This document shows, one piece after another, positions 1-5,143 of a stretch of 5,143 bases of DNA. The first letter of the stretch is position 1, and each line of letters begins with the position of its first letter. Source of the stretch: Candidatus Omnitrophota bacterium (GTDB lineage: Bacteria > Omnitrophota > Koll11 > Aquiviventales > Aquiviventaceae). The DNA lies in the NCBI GenBank assembly GCA_023247285.1, contig JAHFGU010000122.1, forward strand, positions 1 to 5,143, written 5' to 3'. The notes below the pieces were generated by a model. The model was not told the DNA's origin and ran no database searches. It was given only the letters and a program-made list of their open reading frames with translations. The position numbers and the translations under genes are program-made.

Positions 1-1701
1 TCCCGTCATCCCCTCGGCGCCAGCGCCAGGGTCCTGCTGACCAGCGTCTTCGGCCCCTACGCTCAGGACGACGCGTACGGCAGCCGGGCGCTGAACCCGA
101 TGGAGCTCTACCAGAATCAGGTGACGCGGGCCGAGGGGCCGTTTTCGTTGCGCATGTTCCACCGCTCCTGGGGCATCATGCTGATCCAGGCGAATATCAG
201 CGCCCCCTGCACCGTATTGGATTTTCCCACCCTTGATCGCTTCATCCAGGAGCTGCGCGAGCAGGACTATGACATCATCGGCATCAGCTCGATCCTGCCG
301 AATATCCGCAAGGTCCAGGCGATGTGCCGGCTTATCCGCGAACACCGGCCGCGCGCGACCATCGTCGTCGGCGGCCATCTGGCCAACATGCCGGGGCTGG
401 AGCGCCTGGTGGAGGCGGATCATATTGTGCGCGGCGAAGGCGCCCGGTGGTTCCGCCAGTTCCTGGGAGAGGATGCCGGACAGCCGATCCGCCACCCGAC
501 GATTTCCTCCGCCGTTTGGACCCGCGCCATGGGCCTGCCCATCAGCAACCGCGGCAACTGCGCCGCCGCGACGCTGATCCCGTCGGTCGGCTGCCCGATG
601 GGATGTAATTTCTGCGCGACCTCGGCCATGTTCGGCGGCAAAGGCCGGTTCATCAATTTCTACGAGACGGGGGACGAGCTCTTCCGCATCATGTGCGGGC
701 TGGAGCGGACCATGGGCGTCCGGGCCTTCTTCGTCATGGACGAGAATTTCCTGCTGCATAAGAAGCGCGCCCTGCGGCTCCTGGAACGGATTGAGCAGCA
801 CGGGAAGGCGTGGTCGCTCTACGTCTTCAGCTCCGCGCACGTGATCTCCTCGTACGATATGGAACAGCTGGTGCGGCTGGGCATCTCGTGGGTTTGGATG
901 GGCCTGGAAGGGCGGCAGAGCCGGTACGTCAAATTGCGAGGGATCGACACCCGCCGGCTCGTCAGCGAGCTGCAGGCCAACGGCATCCGCGTCCTGGGCT
1001 CGAGCATCATCGGCCTGGAGGAGCACACCCCGGAGAATCTGCCGGACGCGATCGAATACGCCGTGAGCCACGCCACCGATTTCCATCAGTTCATGCTGTA
1101 CACCCCGATCCCCGGCACGCCGTTGTACGCCGAGCACCTGGCCAATCAGACGCTGCTGGACGCCGGCCAGTATGACGAGGCGGACATCCACGGGCAATTC
1201 ATGTTCCGGCACCGGCACCCGCATATCCCGCAAGGCCAAGAGGCGGCGATCGTGTTGCAGGCGTTCCAGCGGGATTTCGAGGTCAACGGCCCGAGCGTGC
1301 TGCGGATCGCGCGGACGCTGCTGAAAGGCTGGGCGCGGTACCGCAGCCACGCCGACCGGCGGATCAGAAGCCGGTTTACCTGGGAGGCGCGCGATCTGAC
1401 GCTGACGTATCCAGCCAGCCTGTGGGCGGCCCGCCGGTGGTTCAGCGAGCGCAGCCCGCAGCTCGCGCAGAAGCTCGCCGGCCTGCTGCAGGAGATCACA
1501 TCGGCGGTCGGCATGCGGGCCAGGCTGGCCGCCCCGCTGGCGGGACGACTGGTGCTCTCCGCGCTGCGTCGGGAGGATCGGCAGCTTGCGCGCGGCAAAA
1601 CCTACGAGCCGCCGACGTGTTACGAAGTGAACGACGCGATGCGGCGGATTCTTGCGCGATCGAAGCGGGCCGCCCTGCTCAGCCGGTACGTGACCGCGTA
1701 G
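1..1701 (+). CDS. B12-binding-type radical SAM protein, 5' end outside the window
   Basis: The frame is open from the first base, giving at least 566 residues. The first ATG (100) is probably not the start: the 33 codons before it read as family-like protein (RVLLTSVFGPYAQDDAYGS), the first strand and loop of the N-terminal cobalamin-binding-like Rossmann domain. That domain continues through YDIIGIS and VVGGHLANMP (about 270-400) to RGEGARWF. The cobalamin-ligand motif DxHxxG is not visible, so B12 may bind without a protein histidine or not at all. The radical SAM core follows, with the CxxxCxxC cluster motif in GCPMGCNFC (Cys codons at 592, 604, 613), which should bind a 4Fe-4S cluster and SAM. 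MDENF, GLEG, SSIIGLE and YTPIPGTPLY are typical core strands. A C-terminal extension of roughly 180 residues, rich in Arg, ends near TYEPPTCYEVND. The substrate is unknown; members of this class include methyltransferases and ring-forming enzymes. The class is secure, the reaction is not. Confidence 0.9.
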   Translation, partial: SRHPLGASARVLLTSVFGPYAQDDAYGSRALNPMELYQNQVTRAEGPFSLRMFHRSWGIMLIQANISAPCTVLDFPTLDRFIQELREQDYDIIGISSILPNIRKVQAMCRLIREHRPRATIVVGGHLANMPGLERLVEADHIVRGEGARWFRQFLGEDAGQPIRHPTISSAVWTRAMGLPISNRGNCAAATLIPSVGCPMGCNFCATSAMFGGKGRFINFYETGDELFRIMCGLERTMGVRAFFVMDENFLLHKKRALRLLERIEQHGKAWSLYVFSSAHVISSYDMEQLVRLGISWVWMGLEGRQSRYVKLRGIDTRRLVSELQANGIRVLGSSIIGLEEHTPENLPDAIEYAVSHATDFHQFMLYTPIPGTPLYAEHLANQTLLDAGQYDEADIHGQFMFRHRHPHIPQGQEAAIVLQAFQRDFEVNGPSVLRIARTLLKGWARYRSHADRRIRSRFTWEARDLTLTYPASLWAARRWFSERSPQLAQKLAGLLQEITSAVGMRARLAAPLAGRLVLSALRREDRQLARGKTYEPPTCYEVNDAMRRILARSKRAALLSRYVTA

Positions 1702-1731
1702 GTGGTGGGGCGGCGAGCTGCGCCTGCCTGG

Positions 1732-3456
1732 TCAAGCCCGCGTGATGGCCCGCAAGAATTGATCTACGGGCAGGGTATTGACCACGTCGCGCGGTTCCAG
1801 CCATCCGCGGCGCGCGGTGATGACGCCGTAGCGGAGGTGGCCGAACTCCAGCGTGCTGTGGGCGTCCGTGGAAATGACGCACCGCGCCCCAAGCTCCTTC
1901 GCGAACTTGCAATGGCTGTCCTTCAGGTCCAGCCGCTCGGCGTGCGAGTTGACCTCGAGGAAGATCCGGCGCGCCGCCGCGTGCCTGAAGACCCGCTCCA
2001 CGTCGAGGGCGTAGGGCGGCCGGGTGCCGATGAGCCGGCCGGTCGGGTGAGCCAGGATGGTCGCGTAGCGGTTGTCCATGCCGCGCAGGATGCGGCGGGT
2101 CATCTCTTCTTCGCGCATCGCGAAGTGGGAGTGGACGGCGATGACCACCACGTCCATCTCGCGCAGGATGGCATCCGAGAGATCGAGCGCGCCATCCGGC
2201 AGGATGTCCACCTCGGCGCCGCACAGGACGCGGATGCCCGGCACGGCCTTCGCCGCTGTGCGGATCGCCCGCAGGTGTCGAGCGAATTCGCGCTCGGTCA
2301 GGCCGCCGGCCACCCGCGTGGATTTCGTGTGGTCGGTGACCGCCACGTACTGATGCCCCTTGGCCTTGGCGGCCTGCAGCATGGCCTGGATCGTGTTGCG
2401 GCCGTCGGTGGCGTTCGTGTGGCTATGCACGTCGCCCTTCAGATCCGATTCCTCGACTAAGCGGGGCAGGCGGCGCGCGCGGGCGGCGGCGATTTCCCCG
2501 CGGTCCTCGCGCAGCTCCGGCGGGATCCAGTCCATGCGCAGCGCGCGGTAGACCTCCTCTTCCGTCTTGCCCGCGATGCGCGCGGTGCCGGTGACGCGGA
2601 AGACCCCGTACTCGTTCACCTTCAAACCCCGGTCTTTCGCGAGATCCCGCAGGCGCACGTTGTGCTCCTTCGAGCCCGTGAAGTACACGAGGGCCGCGCC
2701 GAACTGGCCCGGCTCGACGATGCGCAGGTCCACCTGCAATCCGGAGGCCAGGCGCACCGCGCATTTGGTCGGCCCGCGCTGCAGCACCTCCTTCACCTGC
2801 GGCGCCTTCACGAAGAAGTCCGCGGCCTTGGCCGGATCGCGCGCCGTGGCGAGCAGGTCGATGTCCCCGATCGTTTCCTTGCCCCGGCGGAGGCTGCCGG
2901 CGACCTCCGCCCGCTGGAAGAGCCTGCTGGCGCGCAGATGGGCCAGGAGCGTTTGCGCGAACTGCCCCGCCTCGGCGAGCGACAGCCGGCCCTGCGTCTG
3001 CCGGTAGTGCGCGATCGACGCCAAGATCTTGTCTTGCGTCTTCTGCCCGAGCCCGCGCACCGTGAGCAGCGCGCCGTGGCGGCAGGCCTCCTCGAGCCCG
3101 CGCACCGTGTCGATCTTCAATTGGTCATGCAGCAGCTTGACCCGCTTGGGGCCGAGGCCTTCCAGCCGTAAGAGCTCGACGAGGCCCTCCGGGATCGATC
3201 GGCACAACTTCCGGTATTGCGCCAGGGTGCCGGTCGCCACGATTTCCTGGATTTTCTCCCGTAGGCTCGGGCCGATGCCCGGCAGGTGCCGCAAGACCTC
3301 GTCGTCCCCGCGGACGAGATCTGCCAGCCGCTGCGGCAGGTCCTGGATCGTGAGGGCGGCGTTGCGGTAGGCCCGGATGCGGAAGCGGTCGCCGTCTTGC
3401 AGCTCGAGGATATCTGCAATGCGGTGGAAGATGTTGGCGATTTCAGCGTTTTCCAT
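1732..3456 (-). CDS. polX: DNA polymerase/3'-5' exonuclease PolX (Pol X + PHP domains)
   Basis: Predicted gap-filling repair polymerase of the X family fused to a PHP exonuclease, 574 residues, the usual length for bacterial PolX. Order: an N-terminal 8-kDa-like region beginning MENAEIANIF with FRIRAYRNAA; helix-hairpin-helix motifs at about 55-73 (LPGIGPSLREK), 95-113 (LEGLGPKR) and 130-148 (VRGLGQKT); the nucleotidyltransferase motif GSLRRGKETIGDIDLL with Asp198 and Asp200, and a third Asp243 in QVDLR; YFTGSKEHN at 258-266; then the PHP domain. PHP metal ligands appear intact: His344 and His346 (DVHSHT), His376 (TDHTKS), Glu415 (GAEVD), His442, His470 (AHPTGR), Asp531 and His533 (TDAH). Both activities are therefore expected. 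The open frame extends upstream to 3645, but that stretch is Arg-rich, unlike the family, and would run across the start of the divergent gene; ATG at 3456 matches family N-termini. No strong Shine-Dalgarno is seen. An in-frame GTG five codons upstream (3471) is an alternative start. Confidence 0.94.
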   Translation of the reverse strand: MENAEIANIFHRIADILELQDGDRFRIRAYRNAALTIQDLPQRLADLVRGDDEVLRHLPGIGPSLREKIQEIVATGTLAQYRKLCRSIPEGLVELLRLEGLGPKRVKLLHDQLKIDTVRGLEEACRHGALLTVRGLGQKTQDKILASIAHYRQTQGRLSLAEAGQFAQTLLAHLRASRLFQRAEVAGSLRRGKETIGDIDLLATARDPAKAADFFVKAPQVKEVLQRGPTKCAVRLASGLQVDLRIVEPGQFGAALVYFTGSKEHNVRLRDLAKDRGLKVNEYGVFRVTGTARIAGKTEEEVYRALRMDWIPPELREDRGEIAAARARRLPRLVEESDLKGDVHSHTNATDGRNTIQAMLQAAKAKGHQYVAVTDHTKSTRVAGGLTEREFARHLRAIRTAAKAVPGIRVLCGAEVDILPDGALDLSDAILREMDVVVIAVHSHFAMREEEMTRRILRGMDNRYATILAHPTGRLIGTRPPYALDVERVFRHAAARRIFLEVNSHAERLDLKDSHCKFAKELGARCVISTDAHSTLEFGHLRYGVITARRGWLEPRDVVNTLPVDQFLRAITRA

Positions 3457-3530
3457 GCGGGCGAGCGGCACCCCGGTCCATTCTCGCTCGTTCGCGGCCG
3501 GGGCGCAACGCCATCGAGTCCTGGCGATTC

Positions 3531-3539
3531 TGGTAGGAT
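3531..3539 (+). promoter_or_regulatory. Candidate extended -10 element upstream of the DUF71 gene
   Basis: TGGTAGGAT fits the extended -10 pattern TGnTAnnnT. It lies in the 161-bp region between divergently transcribed polX and the DUF71 gene, about 80 bp before the latter's ATG. No convincing TTGACA-like hexamer is found 16-18 bp upstream. On the opposite strand CAGAAT (3532-3527) is a poor candidate -10 for polX. The remainder of 3457-3617 shows no clear operator. Confidence 0.35.
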
Positions 3540-3607
3540 GGCGCGGTGAAGAGGCCGCCCGCGTGCCGCGAAACCGGTGCGCGCAGCTGATGCAGCGCGG
3601 CTCGATG

Positions 3608-3613
3608 AGGAGG
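3608..3613 (+). promoter_or_regulatory. Shine-Dalgarno site of the DUF71 gene
   Basis: A perfect AGGAGG lies four bases before the ATG at 3618. It decides this start over later in-frame candidates (GTG at 3636, ATG at 3696), although the resulting N-terminus carries about 24 residues that look unconserved before the PP-loop domain. Confidence 0.75.
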
Positions 3614-3617
3614 CAGC

Positions 3618-4343
3618 ATGCCAAACGGCGAGGGCGTGAAGACACGGAGCAATCGAGGGGAGACGCGCGCCGGCGGGACGGCCGAGCCGGTGCTCATGTG
3701 CTGGAGCGGCGGGAAAGACAGCTCGCTGGCCTTGCAGGCTGCGCTCGCCGACCCGGCGCTGCGGGTCGAGGCCCTCGTGACGACCGTGACCGAGGACTAT
3801 GAGCGCATCAGCATGCACGGGGTGCGGTGCGCGCTGCTCGAGCAGCAGGCGCGGGCCATCGGGCTGCCGCTGGAGCAGGTGCGCATCCCGCGTCAAGCCT
3901 CCAACGCCGTCTACGAGGCGGCGATGCGCGCGCTCCTCCTGCGCTACCAGGCGCGCGGGGTCTCGCGCGTGGTCTTCGGCGACCTATTTCTACAGGATAT
4001 CCGCCGGTACCGCGAAGACAACCTGGCGAAGCTGAGTATGCGGGGGCTGTTTCCGCTCTGGTTGAAGGACACCAGGCAGCCGGCGCGCGATTTCATCGCC
4101 GCGGGCTTCCGCGCCGTGCTCGTCTGCACCGACCCGCAGCACCTGCCGCCGTCCTTCTGCGGGCGCGACTTTGATCTGAGCCTGCTCGCTGATCTTCCTC
4201 CCAGCGCGGATCCTTGCGGCGAAAATGGGGAGTTCCACACGTTCGTCTACGATGGGCCGATTTTCCGCCATCCGGTTCCGGTGGCCAAAGGCGAGGTGGT
4301 GTGCCGGGAAGGCTTCTGGTTTTGCGACCTCCATGAGCCATGA
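3618..4343 (+). CDS. PP-loop ATP pyrophosphatase, DUF71/COG2102 (Dph6-like) family
   Basis: A 241-residue cytoplasmic protein of the adenine-nucleotide alpha-hydrolase (PP-loop) superfamily, which activates a substrate by adenylation using ATP. The PP-loop is SGGKDS at residues 30-35, preceded by the strand VLMCW. Further family features are TVTEDYERISMHGVR (56-70), VVFGDLFLQDIRRYRE (118-133), FPLWLKDT (145-152) and the C-terminal signature CGENGEFHTFV (200-210). Archaeal and eukaryotic relatives (Dph6) amidate diphthine on elongation factor 2, a modification bacteria lack, so a diphthine-ammonia ligase label would be misleading here. Published comparative genomics predicted a B12-salvage role for some bacterial members. 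The gene is divergent from polX and its stop overlaps an ATG at 4340, although the next gene probably starts at 4412. The first 24 residues are an Arg/Gly-rich extension, perhaps a weakly conserved tail. Family assignment is strong; the substrate is open. Confidence 0.88.
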   Translation: MPNGEGVKTRSNRGETRAGGTAEPVLMCWSGGKDSSLALQAALADPALRVEALVTTVTEDYERISMHGVRCALLEQQARAIGLPLEQVRIPRQASNAVYEAAMRALLLRYQARGVSRVVFGDLFLQDIRRYREDNLAKLSMRGLFPLWLKDTRQPARDFIAAGFRAVLVCTDPQHLPPSFCGRDFDLSLLADLPPSADPCGENGEFHTFVYDGPIFRHPVPVAKGEVVCREGFWFCDLHEP

Positions 4344-4357
4344 AGAGGAAGCAGGCG

Positions 4358-4363
4358 TACAAT
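4358..4363 (+). promoter_or_regulatory. Candidate -10 element of the small exported protein gene
   Basis: TACAAT matches the sigma-70 -10 consensus at five of six positions. It lies 15 bp after the DUF71 stop and about 48 bp before the ATG at 4412. There is no clear -35 box at normal spacing. Its position inside the longest version of the downstream open frame (from 4340) supports the shorter start at 4412. Confidence 0.4.
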
Positions 4364-4398
4364 GGAGCGTGGTGGCATGGGCGGAGGGCGTGTCCAAC

Positions 4399-4403
4399 AA
4401 GGG
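4399..4403 (+). promoter_or_regulatory. Shine-Dalgarno site choosing the start at 4412
   Basis: AAGGG lies eight bases before the ATG at 4412, a normal spacing. The competing ATG at 4340 has no purine-rich site before it, which favours 4412 as the translation start. Confidence 0.6.
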
Positions 4404-4411
4404 TGTGCGCG

Positions 4412-4897
4412 ATGCGGATCGCGATGAGGGCGATGGTCATGAGCCTGGCGGTGTGCGCGCTCGGTGCGGCCCAGGCGATGGCGGCCAGCCCGGTGAGGCC
4501 GCTGGACGGGATCAGGTGGAAGATTCAGATCACGCCGGATGAGGTTGCGCGGCGGGCAGGCGAAAAGCCGTCGAAAGACGCGCTGGTGTTCAAGAACGGC
4601 GAGATGACATCGACCGCGTGCGTCAAGTACGGGTTCAAGGCGTCGCCGTATACCGCCTCGCAATCCGGCAGCAGCTGGTCATTCACCTCCGAGCAGGTGA
4701 GCGCGAAGCAAGGCAAGACCGCGTGGTCCGGCACGGTCAACGGCGAGACGGTGAACGGGACGATGGTCTGGACGAAGCCCGACGGCACGACACTCCATGC
4801 CGCGTTTGCGGGCACGGAAGCGCGCCGGGCCAAGTTTCCGCGGTGGCTTTCGCTTCATCCAGCAGCAGCGCCGCGCGTGCAGCCGGCGGTGCGGTAG
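4412..4897 (+). CDS. Small exported protein of unknown function, predicted beta-rich
   Basis: A 161-residue protein I cannot assign to a named family. The N-terminus is a clear Sec signal peptide: basic MRIAMR, a hydrophobic core AMVMSLAVCALGA, and a probable signal peptidase I site after AMA (residues 22-24). The mature part alternates short polar and hydrophobic strands with Gly turns: LDGIRWKIQITPD (31-43), LVFKNGEMTS (58-67), ACVKYGF with the only mature Cys (70), then W105-SGTVNGETVNGTMVW120, a WxGxVxGxxxxGTxxW pattern resembling adjacent antiparallel strands of a small beta barrel or sandwich. The last 25 residues are basic and Pro/Ala-rich, likely disordered. The start at 4412 is preferred over 4340 because of the signal peptide position, AAGGG site and upstream TACAAT. 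It is followed by a hairpin terminator, so it is probably monocistronic. Likely periplasmic or secreted; function unknown. Confidence 0.8.
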   Translation: MRIAMRAMVMSLAVCALGAAQAMAASPVRPLDGIRWKIQITPDEVARRAGEKPSKDALVFKNGEMTSTACVKYGFKASPYTASQSGSSWSFTSEQVSAKQGKTAWSGTVNGETVNGTMVWTKPDGTTLHAAFAGTEARRAKFPRWLSLHPAAAPRVQPAVR

Positions 4898-4933
4898 GCG
4901 CAGGGGCGGGGCCCCGGCGTCCTTGCCTTCTGA

Positions 4934-4980
4934 GCCTCGGCCGCCGCCGAAGAACCCGCCAGCGGCCGAGGCGTTGTTGT
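4934..4980 (+). terminator. Probable intrinsic terminator after the exported protein gene
   Basis: GCCTCGGCCGC (4934-4944) pairs perfectly with GCGGCCGAGGC (4962-4972), an 11-bp stem around a 17-nt loop. It is followed by GTTGTTGT, a modest T-rich tract. It lies 36 bp after the stop at 4897 and before the candidate typA promoter, so it would separate the two transcription units. The tail is weaker than a classical U-run and the loop is long, so efficiency is uncertain. Confidence 0.65.
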
Positions 4981-4988
4981 CCCCGCTG

Positions 4989-4997
4989 TGCTACAAT
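4989..4997 (+). promoter_or_regulatory. Candidate extended -10 promoter of typA
   Basis: TGCTACAAT is a good extended -10 (TGn plus TACAAT, five of six consensus bases). It sits directly downstream of the hairpin terminator and 26 bp before the typA ATG, implying a short leader of roughly 20 nt. No -35 box is seen at normal spacing (TTGTTG at 4974-4979 is only 12 bp away), as can occur with extended -10 promoters. Confidence 0.5.
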
Positions 4998-5023
4998 TGC
5001 CGCTCATTACGGACCGCCTGCCG

Positions 5024-5143
5024 ATGGACCCTTCGAAGCTTCGGAACATCGCGATCATCGCGCACGTCGACCATGGCAAGACGACGCTGGTCGACGCGGT
5101 GCTCCGCTACACCAAGGCGGTGCGCGCGAGCGCTGCGCCGGAG
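5024..5143 (+). CDS. typA: Ribosome-associated GTPase TypA/BipA, N-terminal fragment
   Basis: Forty codons run open to the right edge. [19 protein letters not shown] contains the G1/P-loop AHVDHGKT (residues 13-20) of translational GTPases. The wording [16 protein letters not shown] is the TypA/BipA form: LepA normally reads FSIIAHIDHGKST and EF-G reads GIMAHIDAGKTT. TypA binds the ribosome and is linked to 50S assembly and to stress or low-temperature growth. After the P-loop the sequence reads [15 protein letters not shown] rather than the common LLRQSGTFR, a divergence in the segment leading into switch I. ATG at 5024 gives a family-typical MDPSKLRN start. The ribosome site is weak (ACGGA at 5009-5013). 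The remaining GTPase, EF-G-like and C-terminal domains lie outside the window, so intactness cannot be judged. Confidence 0.82.
   Translation, partial: MDPSKLRNIAIIAHVDHGKTTLVDAVLRYTKAVRASAAPE

Noticed and set aside
1679..2224. 181-codon minus-strand open frame overlapping the polX 3' end
   Set aside because: It is a shifted frame of polX with Arg/Pro/Gly-rich composition. The PolX frame carries all conserved residues.
1702..2460. 252-codon plus-strand open frame opposite polX
   Set aside because: It lies wholly antisense to the conserved PolX PHP domain, shows no recognisable motifs, and is explained by high GC content keeping other frames open.
3580..3599. Imperfect hairpin CGCGC...GCGCG just before the DUF71 ribosome site
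   Set aside because: A 5-bp stem with an internal mismatch is expected by chance in DNA this GC-rich. No riboswitch-like conserved elements were recognised.
3457..3645. Upstream in-frame extension of polX by 63 codons to an ATG at 3645
   Set aside because: The added residues are Arg- and Ala-rich, unlike PolX N-termini, and would overlap the AGGAGG and start of the divergent DUF71 gene. MENAEIANIF at 3456 matches the family start.
3117..3896. 259-codon minus-strand open frame spanning the polX start and the DUF71 gene
   Set aside because: It is out of frame with polX and antisense to the PP-loop coding sequence, with low-complexity Ser/Arg composition.
4412..4460. Possible lipoprotein signal with Cys at residue 15
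   Set aside because: The residues before the Cys are LAV, and position -1 should be Gly, Ala or Ser in a lipobox. The hydrophobic core also continues past the Cys to an AMA cleavage site.
4907..4916. Palindrome CGGGGCCCCG downstream of the exported protein gene
   Set aside because: It has no loop, no T-tract and no repeat elsewhere in the window. It is short enough to be chance, and the 4934-4972 hairpin is the better terminator.

Overview
The window is GC-rich bacterial chromosomal DNA carrying five protein-coding genes, two of them cut by the window edges. No RNA gene, mobile element, CRISPR array or phage signature is visible. The gene set is typical of free-living bacteria: a cobalamin-binding-type radical SAM enzyme, an X-family DNA polymerase with a PHP domain, a DUF71 ATP pyrophosphatase, a small exported protein and the ribosome-associated GTPase TypA/BipA. 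The protein style resembles uncultured GC-rich lineages such as Omnitrophota or NC10/Rokubacteria-type genomes, but this is an impression and the phylum cannot be fixed from the sequence.

Layout. Positions 1-1701 (+) hold a radical SAM protein whose start lies outside the window. It converges, across only 30 bp, on polX (3456 down to 1732, minus strand). A 161-bp divergent region separates polX from a plus-strand PP-loop protein of the DUF71/COG2102 (Dph6-like) family at 3618-4343. Then comes a secreted protein of about 161 residues at 4412-4897, a GC-rich hairpin that looks like its terminator, and the first 40 codons of typA from 5024 to the right edge.

The genes do not form an obvious single pathway. 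The two strand changes argue against one operon. Each of the last three genes has its own -10-like hexamer upstream (TAGGAT, TACAAT, TACAAT), two of them in extended TGn form, which suggests short independent transcription units. One tentative functional thread is cobalamin: the radical SAM protein has the N-terminal fold of cobalamin-dependent enzymes, and bacterial DUF71 proteins have been predicted to act in B12 salvage. That link is inferred from neighbourhood and literature, not shown by the sequence. I see no strong evidence of an undescribed multi-gene system. The least explained gene is the small exported protein.
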